Assembly: GCA_025642065.1 (NCBI GenBank)
Contig: JAODUP010000481.1
Location: 378,501-442,500, forward strand
Reading direction: 5' to 3'
Length of the DNA: 64,000 nt
Source of the DNA: Paralvinella palmiformis
Lineage: Eukaryota > Annelida > Polychaeta > Terebellida > Alvinellidae
The notes beneath the pieces are model-generated. The model ran no database searches. It was not told the DNA's origin and worked only from the letters and a program-made list of their open reading frames with translations. Positions 11,761 to 23,573 of this stretch are shown one piece after another. The position numbers and the translations under genes are program-made. Each line of letters starts with the position of its first letter. Position 1 is the stretch's first letter.

Positions 11761-13935
11761 TACCTACTTATTGTCGGCGGTGTATGTCTTGGAAAACATT
11801 GATTTGTCGTGGTAATTATGGTTCGTGTTGTGTAAATAGAGGAGCGTACCAGAAATACCTCTAATTAGGAGTGTTTTCCCGTGGATGTGACGGGCAGAGG
11901 CCGACATATGTGCAGCGATAAATAGGCATATATACAGACAGATGGGCGTGGATGATTTGACGGACATATACACGAAACCACGTATTCCTGAAAGTATTAA
12001 TCAGCCAGTTAGTAAATGCTCACCGAACAAATGGCCAGTTCAAACAGAGTACCTATAAATTGTGTTCAATTATTACTGCTAATACTAATAACGGTAATTT
12101 TAATAAAGCAGCTATTACTAGCTGGCGCCACGAAACCATTGTATCCATAACTAAAAAAGAAAGCTGAACGATCAACATTATTTATCAGTGATAGCAACAT
12201 TGAACAAACTAGTTTTAAAACCGATTTTAATTTGTCAAGAGTTGTTGCACTTCTAATTTGCGCCCTTAATATGCTACGCAGTGAGGACGAGCTGACTGAA
12301 CGAGCCGAGTTTTGGGGGTGGCTTTCTAAAGGTTAATGGATCATTCAGATATTCTGGTGTAATGAGTTAATAGTAACATATTCAAATGGATTAGCTATCT
12401 AATAAATAGTAAATCCAGTTTTTTAAGAATTAGGACGATAGAGTACCAGGTGTTAGGCCCTATACATTTGTTTTTGGTGTTATCCTTGGTTGCTTAATGT
12501 TTATTATGAACTCTTTTGTGTCGTGTACACATTTACATGAACAAGTTTACTTAATAAAACGAAACGAAACAAATGTTTTCGATTACTAATCACCAAGCTC
12601 GGTGTGCTTTACACAGATATACTCGTTATTGGCTCATAACTGATAATAATAATATAGGAATTCTTAACTAATATACGGACGGGTAGAACTCCTACCTTAA
12701 CCATTCAATGGTCCATTGTATTAATTTTGCATCTAATTAACACATTGTCACAAACCTTCGTCTCGTGTGTGCTGCCATCATCTGACGTCGAACCATTTAG
12801 AAATTCTCTTAACTAAGAGAAAGCAGAGTTGTTGCGATCGTTTAATCTCGGTTGCGTTATTTATACCACTTCTGTTGTTTAGTGTTTCAACTCTGTGACA
12901 TGTGACACGTTTATAACATTATTTTTCGCGTCGCTCTCTATTTTCAATATAACAGACACTTAATACAGAGTTTTGTTATGGTTACGCGTCAGACGTTGTT
13001 ATGGCAACTAGACTACACGTCAACGCCAAATTTCTCGCTAATGTTTCCCGCCCATTCCTCCATAGTGACGGTTTGAACTGATACCGTAAGAACAACAACA
13101 ACACACACACACACACGCACACACTCACGCACGCACGCACACACAATTTCTTTCTGACTTCTAGTTGTGGTAAGGACTTGTATTTATAATCGTAGCATGT
13201 CCTAAACAATACCCGACATAATGCCTGTGTATTCAGAACTATTGCTAAACTTGTGGTATTACTTGTTTAAAATTGCAGTTTAATTCTTCTGAGTTTAAAA
13301 GTATAAATAATTGTTAATTAGTGCAATTTCCCAGTTGGTTTGCACATTTCAAAGTAATTATCTATTGGTAAAAACTGTTTTAGTCATTGTAATTTAGATA
13401 TTTCGAGTCTATGATATAGATATGTAAGAACTCTGGTGAGTGAAATTATTATTATTATTATTACAGATTATAGTGTATACGTGTTTATTTTAGTTTTATG
13501 TCTAATATGGAGGAATTACAAAACAAGGTCAGTTGTTCTTGATCTATTATCTCATAATCGATCAGGTCTCGTGAAAATTAGGGTTAGCGACAATTATTGA
13601 TACCCACGAAAGTCTAGAAGCCGATTGTTTGATTCGAATCGAGTCCTTCCAATTCGTAGTGGAACAAATGACCACCGATCCAGTAACATCACTTGGTCTA
13701 TTTTAGAGACCATCTAACACGGGTTATCTTCGATATTATGTTCGCACGTTTCGCAAACAAACACTCGTACCATATGGTCATAAAACAGTGATTGGTTTCA
13801 AAAGAGGTTCGACGTCTAAATTATCGAATTTTACGCGAAAACAAATTCGGCCCAGATGTTGAAATGGGCAAACTAGGTGTATTGAAACTTCACAAGAATT
13901 CTGCAAATCGCGAGTTCAGTTTATTTTCACTTCAC
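11761..13935. other. GALNT upstream flank
   Basis: AT-rich. It contains an (AC)n tract at 13100-13145 and a possible SINE head at 13600-13695. No clear TATA box or CpG island-like promoter was recognised just upstream of the ATG at 13940, so the promoter position is open. Confidence 0.35.
13600..13695 (-). mobile_element. tRNA-like SINE head, reverse
   Basis: TTTGATTCGAATCGAGTCC is a B-box-like palindromic core; the flanks resemble the family B head in reverse. Confidence 0.35.
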
Positions 13936-13939
13936 CAAG

Positions 13940-14282
13940 ATGTCATTAATATGTCGTCGAACTAGGAGGACGCTGTTTTATGCCGTTTTTTTTCTGTTAC
14001 TGACAAGTATTTGCTATTTTAATGAGACCATAAAAACATATTTGATGGCGGCTATCAGCGGTGAAAATGGTGGTTCCGGAGAACGGTTGATATTCGCTAG
14101 TAGGATGCCTGCTGGTCAAATGTTACGCCACCTTATCGAGATTCATAAGAAACGGCTCGATTTAAATGACGTTGCGCCGAAAACTCCATTACGAAACGTG
14201 GCATTAGAAAAACCAAGCAAGTCACGTGATATAATGCACTTTAGCGTGCGGAAGGCTCAGGCAGTGGCTCCCGATCATCCAG
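13940..14282 (+). CDS. GALNT: GALNT exon 1: cytosolic tail, membrane anchor and stem
   Basis: Begins at ATG 13940 and encodes residues 1-114 plus the first base of Gly115. An RRTRR basic patch precedes a hydrophobic run ([15 protein letters not shown]), as in type II Golgi enzymes. The donor is AG|GTTTGT; reading on past it runs into intron. The sequence just before the ATG is pyrimidine-rich and ends in AG, so the ATG could also sit at the start of an exon behind a 5' UTR intron; I cannot decide this. Confidence 0.9.
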
Positions 14283-15943
14283 GTTTGTATAATTCTGGTT
14301 TGTTTACCTACAGTGTTGGTGAAAGTAATCGTATTTGTTTTGTCTGTTTTAACTACACTATGGATAGCCGTTGATTAGGTGTTTTGCTGTCATATAGGTA
14401 GTTTTCGTGCAGGTACTAAATGTATAAGTAATTATTGCATTGTTTAGATAATCATTGTATAAATAGTCTTTAATCGACATACATGGTAAGTTAATTATTA
14501 CATTCGCTGTTATTTTATATATAGTTATTGTATATTTTATTTTGTTTCCAGGTCAGTTTTTCACCCACAAACTTCCCCCTCATTAACATATTTACGTTTC
14601 GCGTCGAAAAAGTATTAGTTGTATTTTAATTATTTACTGACATATTTAAATTTAAAATGTTTTATGAAATAGAGTAAATTAAAAAAAAAATAGACCATTC
14701 TATAATTTATCTAAACAAAGCATCATCATAATTTTCTGGGGATCAAAGAACAATAATAAATAAAATATTGGTCAAGCACGGAACTACCATCACAGGTAGA
14801 AACTATAAGATGAATAATAAGCTAGCTAGCTCCCTGAAGGGATCATATCCATTGCAATTGGTAATCACAAACAATGATCGTAGAGACAGGTAATACAAGA
14901 TATATTGATCGGGCACTGAGCTGAGGTCATGTTGCGGTATGTTATAAATAAAAGAGGCGTCAAGTATGACACTTGATTAATCCTGACCTGGCATGTACTA
15001 TTACATGCCCAAGGTCATTAAGATGGCGAATGACTGGAGGGCCAGTAGGCTTAAGAGGCAAGCGTATAGGTAGTTACTGTATGAAAGAACACGGTGTAGA
15101 AAATGCTTATTTCATAGGGTAGTAACTGTATCAGTAGTCCTCGTATAGCTATTGTATAGATAGTCAATGTAAAGATAGCAGGTGGATTAGTAAAAAAAAA
15201 AGATCAAGTGAATGTTTGAGATTTGATGAGAGTGTGTGGTATATATTTTATTTTAATAAATGACTAACACACTTCTAGTTACCTCAGTGTTGATTGGGAG
15301 GACTAGAAGACGGCAGGTGCTCGGTTCGAATCCGCCAACTACCTAATGGTCGTTTCTAGATTCAGTCATCCACGAATGAGTTTCTCATTGAGAGGTGACG
15401 ATTTCGTTTTGATTACGCGCATATAGCAGCTCAGCATCTAGAACGTTAAGTGTAAGCGATTAATATCAAGACTCTTAAGTAAGTCTATAAATTAAGAAAT
15501 AAAATACTTAAAAATACGCGCAGTGATCTGCTACGATAATAATGAATCATCTCTTATCTGGAACTCATACACTAGGAGATCCTGTGAAGTGGTATAATAT
15601 CGTTTAATGCATCAACACGATGTATGTTATATTACGATGAGATACTACAGCTTAGATGTTAGGGTCTATGACTCAAGATCACCTAAACAAAGTTGGAGCT
15701 ATATAACAAAACATACCCTAGCATTTAAAAAACAATATATATTCCCAAATTAAATTTGTACTCGGTATGAATACAGGTGAATACGGCAGACCAGTGTTTG
15801 TCAATGTTCCCAAGTTAAATTATAAGGAGAAAGATGAATACGAAAAAGGCTGGAAGAGATATCAGTTCAATGAGTTTGTCAGTAACATGATCAGCTTACG
15901 GCGGCCATTACCTGATGTAAGAAACCCCCAGTAAGTATACTGT

Positions 15944-15991
<48 letters not shown>

Positions 15992-16325
15992 TATGTGTTT
16001 GTGTGTATCCATGCATCTGTGCGTGCGTGCCTGCGTATACTTTGCTTATTTAATATATGAGTGTTAGACTAAGTGAGTGGGATTTGCATTCGTATATTCA
16101 GTGTGCTAAATATAATTAACGCAACACACCATGTTTACCTGTAGCTGTCATCTTAATTCATATTTTCCTAAATATAACACTGCATCTTATGGAAAATGAA
16201 CTAATAGCAAATATGGCTTCTTTCATTACAGTAAAGCTGCACAAGTGTTAATATTACACGGTACTAGAATCTGACTATAGTCAGACAGTATACTACTAGC
16301 ATTCTATTTACGCCCATTTTACTTA

Positions 16326-16396
<71 letters not shown>

Positions 16397-18706
16397 CCTT
16401 AAAGTGAAGTTGTGTAATTATGATTAGAATAAATATGACAATTACTTTTTTTGTGTCAACAGATGTTTGAATGTTACCTATCCATATAGCCTACCTGTAG
16501 CTAGTGTGGTTATTATCTTCTATAATGAAGCCTGGTCGGTACTGATCAGGACAGTATATAGCGTCCTGTATCGATCACCGGATCATCTTCTCCGAGAAAT
16601 CCTTCTAGTAGACGACCACTCAGACGTGCATGGATTCCGTAAGTTTAAGAGCCGACAATTAGAACGTGATTATCTCGAGAAGCCATGCACCAAAAACATA
16701 AATTTTATGTGTTATTATATGCACGCACATAAATAATGATATCTGGAGAAATGCCTGAAAAGCTTTTTTGGGTAGTCCAGTGGCGCAGTGGTTAGACGCC
16801 CAGCTGAAAACATCCAGACTGTGGGTTCAAATCCGAATGATGCCTGTGGTTGTTTGATTTGTTTCTCTAGTGAGTGGCCACTCGGCCATATGTTCTAGAT
16901 GAGACCAGCGCCGATGTTGCTGAAATCAATACAACTCAACATCGAAGGTTCTAAGGCATTGAACCAAATGGACACATGCATATACACACACAAACATACA
17001 CACACACACATACATACACACATACGCATGCACAGAAAGAATAACAACAATGACGAAACGATTATAATAATAATAATAATAGTAATACTTCATAATGGCT
17101 AATAATGCTTTGACTTATTGTAGCTAACCTTGGGCGTCCCCTAGAGGCCTTTGTCCAGAGTTACTCGAAACTGAAACTAATACGAACAGAAAATCACGCT
17201 GGGCTTATCCATGCCAGAATGTCTGGTGTTAAGGCTGCTACTGGTGACGTCATTGTGTTTCTCGATTCTCACTGCGAGGCAGCGGAAGGTACTATTTGGG
17301 AACCATCATTAAATCTTATTTATATGCAACGGGAAATAATTGTCTACCATATTGCGTCTATAATGTAACATTGCTAATGGTCGTTTACTGTTATCACAAC
17401 ATTCTTGTTGGGCGCCTCCGCGGCCTAGCGGTAGCGTGTTGGACCACACATGCCTTTGCTACCCGTGTTCAAATCTCGGCGTGAGCATATATGAACGTTG
17501 TTTCATCTATGACTTCGCTTCATTACCCTCGGAGGTCGCTCGGCCCATTTAGCCTATCATGTTCACAAACGTGGCCGTAAAATAAAAATCGTCACCATCA
17601 CAACATTTTTGTAATGGTATGACTTGTTCATTTACATGTACTCACTTTGCTATTATGATTGCTTACTCTCTTACATATTAACTGTTATCCGGGTGTTTCC
17701 TTATTCATTTCACTATGTTTGTAATCTCGCATTACTGTGTCGGATTACTCTTATTCAAGTCTATGTCTATTGCTACATATATGTTTAATGTAATATTTAC
17801 CTCTGTACTCACATGAGTTCATTTGCCATCATTTATAACTCAATTTATATATCTGTTTTCTCAAAGGTTTAATCTGATATGATTTGTTTACGCTTATTAG
17901 TGTGTTTGCTTACCTGTAATTATTTTATTACAGGTTGGCTAGAGCCTTTGTTAGCACGCATACAGGATAATAGTTCTAATGTAGTAGCTCCTATAATAGA
18001 TAAGATAAGCGACAAAACGTTTGCCTATCTCCCGACACCACCGGATTTTGTTGGGGGATTTCATTGGGATTTGACCTTCCACTGGCATGCTCTACCAACC
18101 TATATAACACAACACCGGAAGTCAACCATAGATCCGCAACCGTGCGTATAACATAACATGAATAGGATTTATAAAGATCATGTACATAAAATATGCCATT
18201 TCTACTGGTTGTTTGTTATATATACAAATACATGTTTTTAAGAATGTACGTTTTCACGCACTGAATCCGTTTACAAATCATTAAAGTATATATTTTTTTC
18301 ATTTACGCTTGACGTTTTTCTGTGGCTTTCGGTTTGTGTTTGCATGCAAGTTAGGGATACCAACGGTATTCCTCGCATATGACGTCATACTTGAAATCAC
18401 TTAAACATACACTACGAGCGCAAAGTCAACAATTTTAAAATCTGGACAATACATTTTTTTAATTTATACGGTAGAGAAAAAAACCTAAAGTTTCTTTAGA
18501 AATATAATGAGCTGAGAAAAAGGTGTTACAAGTGAATCACTGGAAACATCATCAGAAACATAATCTGAGAGTGGGGGTCTTTTTCGTAAGAAGTACCGTG
18601 TCATCTTTGGTACATGTTATCAGTGAGCGTGGAGGTTCATGAATATGCATACCGTTTTAGGAGCTTATCAGGACGTAAACATTGATTTTTTTAATTATTA
18701 TTGATT

Positions 18707-18775
<69 letters not shown>

Positions 18776-19964
18776 TTAGCCTTCTCGTAATGCCACGAGC
18801 TATTTTACAATGCATTTCAGTCGCTTCTTCTCATAATATTATTATAACATTTTAGACTGATACTTAAAGAGCAATACAAAATATGAAAATATGCAAATCC
18901 CGATATATTTATTTCCACTAAAATTACAGAAGCATAACAGGGAAAAACACTTTCAATCGAATTTGGAGAATCATTCTAAATAACAGTAAGAGTGCTATAT
19001 TAAGGCATTATTATTATTATTATTATTATTATTACTTTGTATTATTATTAATATTTAATTTTAACAAGGTCTCCGACAATAGCCGGAGGATTGTTTGCAA
19101 TCAGTAAGGATTACTTCACACATATCGGGATGTATGATCCGGGCAAACTATACTGGGGCTTGGAAAACCTGGAAATTTCGTTCAAAGTAAGCTAGGCTAT
19201 GACTCCCATTTAAAAACATTATTTATGTATAACAATATCACAAGAGACGATAGATTTCACCCTTCGCTCGTGGTGCTATATTCGATTAAACAACATCCTT
19301 CACGATATTAAATGTCCATGCCGAGTTTATAAAAAATATTGAGTATACATTTATATTTGGTGATGAATAATAGCAAAATAAAATTACGTCGTAATACCAC
19401 GACTTTTATTTGTCTCCCCTCTACTTCTAGTAATATTACGACTATTACTTCTCCTCCACCTTCTCCACCCCCCCCCACTTCTATCAATGATTATGATGAC
19501 GATAATAATAAGAAGAAGAAAAAAATGAATGAAAATAAATGTTTGGGAAATATAACAACCTCAGATAACAAAAAATAAATATATTACTCAATTCTTCAGG
19601 AGACACTCGGCCAGATTGGACATAATAAAGGAATCTCACGATTTTTAGTATGTCGCATTGTCCCCAGCTGAAATGGTCATCCTACTATTTACCATTTAGT
19701 ATTACTAAATAGCTTGATGGTAATTTTCCAGGTATGGATGTGTGGAGGTTCATTAGAACAGATACCGTGTTCCCATGTCGGTCACGTGTTCCGGTCACAT
19801 AGTCCTTATCAGTCAAAGGAATTGATAGACGCCGTCCGGAGAAATGGTATTCGAGTGGCTGAAGTTTGGTTAGACGATTTTAAATATCATTTTTATAAGA
19901 AACGACGATTTCTCTTGGTAAGTTAGACTACGATAAGTAATTAGTGTGTGTAGTGCGTGCTTCA

Positions 19965-19998
<34 letters not shown>

Positions 19999-20146
19999 TT
20001 CGTAGTAGTAGCCGCAGCATTAATAGGTTTAGTGGTGGTCATGGTAGTTATAGTAGTAGCAGTCGTAGTAACAACAACAACAACAACAAAAAGCAGCACC
20101 AACAGCACCAGTAGCAGCAGCAGCAACAATACTAATAGTAGTAGTG

Positions 20147-20185
<39 letters not shown>

Positions 20186-20439
20186 ATAACATGAGTCCAA
20201 TTAATAGTGGTGGTGGTCATGGTAGTTATAGGAGTAGCGGTAGCAGGAGCAGCAGCAACAGTAGTAGTAGTAGTAGTTGTTGTTGTAGCATTAGTAGTAG
20301 TATCATGATGATCATGATGATCACCACCACCATAGCCATACGTTTCCGTGTGCATCTCAGCGCGGGTTTGTGTAAATGAGTGTATGAGATAGATAGAAAA
20401 ATAGATAGATAGATAGATACATAGATAGATAGATAGATA

Positions 20440-20478
<39 letters not shown>

Positions 20479-20515
20479 CGGATTGATGAAAGGTTGTACT
20501 GATAGACAGATGAGC

Positions 20516-20567
<52 letters not shown>

Positions 20568-22508
20568 GTATATTTATCTCTCGTATTATATACAGGTTGA
20601 CTATGGTGATGTGACAAGTAGACGAGAACTACGTAATCAGTTAAACTGCAAATCGTTTCAATGGTATCTGGATAACGTGTATCCTGAATTGGAAATCCCG
20701 AATGATAATTTTGATGATTTGAGGGAAGTAGGGCAGGTAAAAGATATCACACCTCTAAAACGATGACTATAACATATTCAGTCGGTATTCTAATAATTAT
20801 GAGTACTCTAATAAGGGTAGACAGTGTGTCTTCGTGGCTTAACTGGTAGGGCGTTAGGTCACAAGCCCCAAGGACGAGGGTTATAAGTTATCATTAAGCC
20901 ATAAAATGTCCATAAAATGACAGAATATTACTCCAAAATTATATTCGGGGCATTTCAAAATATAAATGCTTTGCATTTGAGACATAATACCCGCACACGC
21001 AAGCACATACTCACGTACGCACGCACACAATCATAGAATCACATAATCATAAAAAAAGTTAAAATACCGTTTATCTTTTTACAAATATTTTAAGATACGT
21101 AATAAGGCTGGACCACTCTGTATTGACGGTTATGGGCACAATATAAATGTGAGCAGTCACGTGGCCGCATGGCCATGTCATAAACAAGGTGGAAACCAGG
21201 TATTGATTGCGAGATAAAGATAATCAGAGTCTTAAACACATCGCTATAGACCAACCATTCGCTAAGTAATACACTAAAAGATAAACATTACTATATAGTT
21301 TATCAACAGTAATTTAAGGATTAACACTACTATAGGAATTACTAAGGAATCCTGGAAAGACGATAATAAACCTAGATAACGTTTTAAAATGTAGATTTTG
21401 TGGCCTGGAAAATGTTTCAATTGAATGTGACAGTTTTTATTCACCTCGCAGACTAGTGTTTATCCTGAAACTGCAATTTATCTGTTATTTTGTGGGATTT
21501 CCTACAGTTCTGGATGCTGACTGATGCCGGACAGATCCGAAGAAACGAGTATTGCATTGTTTACACGCCGGATCTTGGACTATTTATCCATGCCTGTAAC
21601 AAGACAAGGTACATCAGTTCTTGGAACTATACGCGGGTAAGCGAGAGACTGGTACGACATATTCTGGATACAAATTGTTATAACACTTCCCGTTCCAGTA
21701 TTATCATGCGAATTCGGAAATGACTAAAACATTTCACAAAGTTTTGCAATTTGGACGTATCTAAGACAACTAATGAACCTACATAAAATCTGTTTTAGAA
21801 CAAACACTTCAGTGAGCCATTTATCTTTTAAGGATCAAGTGCGTTAGGCATTCAATCTGATTTAGTATATTTCACAATCACTGATTATGGAATGACATGT
21901 TGGACCAAAAATACAACTGGATTTATTCTTTGGAACTCAAAATATAACTTTCTAATGAAAGCGTTAAAACATACTTTTCTTGTTGACTATAGCTAGTTGT
22001 AGATATATTCCACGTATATGTATGTCATTTATTGCGTGTACTCTTACGATATCTTATACGAAAACGTATTACAGGACGGATTTAAACGCAACCCAGTTCA
22101 ATAATTTCGTTTTTGAACTAATCGGTTCTGGTGCTGAATAATCTTGTATTTGAAGTTCAAATTTTGAACTATTAGGTTCTTGTGCTCAATACTCTTGTAT
22201 TTAAACTAATGGGTTTTTGTACAGCTTGTTCCATCTCCTATGTACAGGGTAGTATTTAGTTCATCGGACGGTAAATTGGACACTTTTAATCAACTCAAGG
22301 AGAATTGTTTTTGTTTTGTGATTTCATAGAAGATATATATGTTGTACACGGAATCCGTTGGACCTTTCTAATGTTTCAGGATAAACATCTACAACACAAG
22401 GCAAGTAGACTGTGCATGACATTGTCATCCGACGGTCGACGGCTATCTATGTCATCGTGCCGAGAAAATAGCCTACAAGTCTGGTATTGGGAATGGTTTG
22501 GTAGCTAG
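13940..22508 (+). CDS. GALNT: Polypeptide N-acetylgalactosaminyltransferase (complete, 11 coding exons)
   Basis: The enzyme family transfers GalNAc from UDP-GalNAc to Ser/Thr, starting mucin-type O-glycans in the Golgi. Spliced exons: 13940-14282, 15777-15930, 16463-16638, 17124-17288, 17934-18141, 19069-19186, 19732-19917, 20596-20736, 21095-21199, 21508-21636, 22380-22508. They total 1854 nt (617 residues plus stop); every intron is GT-AG and all phases agree. Order: short basic cytosolic end, membrane anchor at about residues 12-27, stem to about 114, GRPV at 118-121, GT-A core with NEAW at 187-190, metal-binding DSH at 272-274, GGFHW at 320-324, GHVFR at 405-409 and HSPY at 411-414, then a ricin-type lectin domain from about 503 to the end. 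The ATG has A at -3. Length is normal for the family. The WGGEN motif reads WGLEN (378-382). Family assignment is firm; the paralogue (GALNT4-like wording in places) is not resolved. Confidence 0.96.
15285..15400 (+). mobile_element. SINE family B-like fragment in GALNT intron 1
   Basis: GTGCTCGGTTCGAATCCGCC is a clear B box after a loose tRNA-like head; the body is poorly conserved. Confidence 0.45.
15777..15930 (+). CDS. GALNT: GALNT exon 2: GRPV motif and start of the catalytic domain
   Basis: Acceptor TACAG|G completes Gly115. The exon encodes GEYGRPV, a [18 protein letters not shown] segment and the [11 protein letters not shown] motif found before the first catalytic strand of GalNAc-transferases. 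The donor is CA|GTAAGT, phase 2. A long (AT)n array begins about 20 nt inside the following intron. Confidence 0.93.
15948..15988. repeat. (AT)n array in GALNT intron 2
   Basis: Pure AT dinucleotides starting about 17 nt after the exon 2 donor. Confidence 0.95.
16328..16394. repeat. (AT)n array in GALNT intron 2
   Basis: 67 nt of pure AT, ending about 68 nt before the exon 3 acceptor. Confidence 0.95.
16463..16638 (+). CDS. GALNT: GALNT exon 3: first half of the GT-A nucleotide-binding core
   Basis: Encodes residues 166-224, including the [20 protein letters not shown] strand-helix and [10 protein letters not shown], which binds the UDP part of the donor in this family. The acceptor follows CAACAG; the donor is CC|GTAAGT. 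Reading on past the donor gives no family similarity, which supports this boundary. Confidence 0.93.
16772..16955 (+). mobile_element. SINE family C in GALNT intron 3
   Basis: AGTCCAGTGGCGCAGTGG head with GTGGGTTCAAATCC B box, a TTTCTCTAGTGAGTGGCC body and a tail GAGACCAGCGCCGATG...ACAACTCAACATC shared with 5312-5478. Confidence 0.7.
17124..17288 (+). CDS. GALNT: GALNT exon 4: DxH metal-binding exon
   Basis: Encodes residues 225-279 plus the first base of Gly280. It carries [27 protein letters not shown] and the metal-coordinating DSH at 272-274. The stretch after the motif reads CEAAEG, where many family members have CECNVG or CECHEG. The donor is G|GTACTA. Confidence 0.94.
17409..17600 (+). 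mobile_element. SINE family A inside GALNT intron 4
   Basis: GGCGCCTCCGCGGCCTAGCGG head, TGTTCAAATCTCGGCGTG B-box region, CTCGGCCCATTTAGCCTATC and GTGGCCGTAAAAT tail. It has the same orientation as the gene and is complete up to the tail. Confidence 0.85.
17934..18141 (+). CDS. GALNT: GALNT exon 5: GWLEPLL and GGFHW catalytic segments
   Basis: Encodes residues 280-348: WLEPLLARI, the PIIDKIS strand, [15 protein letters not shown] and the start of the SPT loop. The acceptor is TTACAG and the donor CC|GTGCGT, phase 2, joined to exon 6 to give the P of PSPTIAGG. Confidence 0.94.
18713..18771. repeat. (AT)n array in GALNT intron 5
   Basis: Pure AT dinucleotide tract; a (TTA)n tract follows at 19009-19034. 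Confidence 0.95.
19069..19186 (+). CDS. GALNT: GALNT exon 6: AGGLFAI and the WGGEN-position exon
   Basis: Encodes residues 349-388, [16 protein letters not shown] and [11 protein letters not shown]. The family motif is normally WGGENLE, so the second Gly is replaced by Leu (codon ttg). Acceptor AACAAG|G, donor AAA|GTAAGC, phase 0. Confidence 0.93.
19732..19917 (+). CDS. GALNT: GALNT exon 7: catalytic HVFR loop
   Basis: Encodes residues 389-450 in a clean phase 0-0 exon of 62 codons. It holds [20 protein letters not shown], the RSHSPY loop and [17 protein letters not shown]. The donor is TTG|GTAAGT; a very long TAG/CAA triplet-repeat tract begins about 45 nt into the next intron. Confidence 0.95.
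19963..20340. repeat. Long mixed triplet-repeat tract in GALNT intron 7
   Basis: (ATT)n, then GTA/GCA/ACA/TAG triplets, including a long (TAG)n near 20142-20185, in near-perfect 3-nt phase over more than 350 nt. This phase creates long low-complexity open frames on both strands that are not genes. Confidence 0.92.
20393..20572. repeat. (GATA)n - (GA)n - (TCTA)n compound array in GALNT intron 7
   Basis: A GATA tract (20393-20440) and a GA tract (20443-20474) are followed by a complementary TCTA tract (20517-20567). The GATA and TCTA arms could form a hairpin. It ends about 28 nt before exon 8. Confidence 0.93.
20596..20736 (+). CDS. GALNT: GALNT exon 8: end of catalytic domain and linker
   Basis: Encodes residues 451-497 (47 codons, phase 0-0): [20 protein letters not shown] followed by YLDNVYPEL, the canonical end of the GalNAc-transferase catalytic domain, then an acidic linker ending GQ that leads into the lectin domain. 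The acceptor lies directly after a (TCTA)n tract. Confidence 0.95.
20828..20890 (+). mobile_element. SINE family A head fragment in GALNT intron 8
   Basis: GTGTCTTCGTGGCTTAACTG and GTAGGGCGTTAGGTCAC match the tRNA-like head; the body is absent. Confidence 0.5.
21095..21199 (+). CDS. GALNT: GALNT exon 9: lectin alpha repeat
   Basis: Encodes residues 498-532. GPLCID and [10 protein letters not shown] match the first (alpha) repeat of the ricin-type lectin domain, where the CLD position reads CID. Phase 0-0; acceptor TTTTAAG, which has a weak polypyrimidine tract; donor CAG|GTATTG. Confidence 0.92.
21508..21636 (+). CDS. GALNT: GALNT exon 10: lectin beta repeat
   Basis: Encodes residues 533-575 (43 codons): [19 protein letters not shown] and the [16 protein letters not shown] end of the beta repeat. 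The QxW position reads SSW. The donor is CGG|GTAAGC; an open frame runs on into the intron but loses the lectin pattern. Confidence 0.9.
22380..22508 (+). CDS. GALNT: GALNT exon 11: lectin gamma repeat and stop
   Basis: Encodes residues 576-617 and the TAG stop at 22506-22508. [18 protein letters not shown] and LQVWYWEW complete the third (gamma) lectin repeat, with QVW as its QxW motif. Acceptor TTTCAG|G. AATAAA hexamers at 22569-22574 and 23242-23247 are possible polyadenylation signals. Confidence 0.94.
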   Translation, partial: DKHLQHKASRLCMTLSSDGRRLSMSSCRENSLQVWYWEWFGS

Positions 22509-23250
22509 CTCCGTTTGTTACATAGACCTGTCTTCATTTTATTATACAGTAATCAAAATACACTTCGCAATAAATATATTAGAAACGCGATGGTGTGATG
22601 TCCTTGATACGCAGCAATGTCGACTCGATTCGTAGATCAACGGTTGGTGTACAAACGTAAACAAACAGTGTTCAGTCATGGTGTAGCGAATAAGGTGGCA
22701 CCATCGAACCGAATCCACATTATTCATGACAGACCTGTTATTTGTTTACGGTGATCTCGGGGTAGATAATTAGCGTTCCCACCAAACCGTAATATCCACA
22801 AAACGAAACTTTGAAGCTATGACCAACATAACGCTAGTTTTTCAGGATAGCCCGGATCGAGCGATGTTACAAGTTAGTAGCAGTAGGTACACTGTGAAAT
22901 ACCATAACGTACAACTGTATGGATATTGTGCTGGTTTGCCATAAATGCACAGGCCAGGTAAATATGCTTTAAATGTGTTTAGTTCTGTCTATCGGAAGAA
23001 ATCCACTTTAAAAAGCACATTTCGTGCAGCTACTGGTTGCTTAACGTATTCTCTACACTATATCTGCCTAGCAGCGCTGCATAACGAATTGTTGTTACAC
23101 CAAGATACCATACTAACAACATTTTGTAAAATATATGTTTAATTCCTGTTAATTTCATTACGCTCCTGTGCTTATTTTGTTGTATTTTTGTCTATTACGG
23201 TCAACTCTCTTAGATTAACGGGTCAGGAATTCTGTACTGGCAATAAAAGT
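22509..23250 (+). other. Probable GALNT 3' UTR / downstream flank
   Basis: Moderately AT-rich DNA after the stop. AATAAA occurs at 22569 and 23242. Small open frames here have no recognisable motif. The true cleavage site cannot be told from sequence alone. Confidence 0.4.
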
Positions 23251-23570
23251 TTTACGGACTGCGTATTAGAATTTAGAGAAATAAGTGAAAACTTGAAGGT
23301 TGAATAAAAATTGAAAATGTCCCAATACCACCTAGAACTGGTAAATATACTGGTCCATTAACAGTTATTACTCGTGGATTTCTGCTGATCTAGCGCATGA
23401 AATGGATGCATCTGATTGTTATAGTAATCTAAATGTGGAGACAAATATGACATTGAATACAATACCCAGTTGAGCGAAAAGGATCACTGCTAGGGATATT
23501 AATTATAACATAAAACCATACAATCCCCAATGTGTAATCAGTGGCGTCGAATTTCATATGACCACATAAC

Positions 23571-23573
<3 letters not shown>

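Noticed and set aside
16639..16736. Extension of GALNT exon 3 to an in-frame stop
   Set aside because: Family similarity stops at the GTAAGT donor, and the phase to exon 4 is correct only with splicing there.
19957..20517. Long Ser/Thr/Leu-rich open frames on both strands
   Set aside because: They arise from in-phase triplet repeats inside GALNT intron 7.
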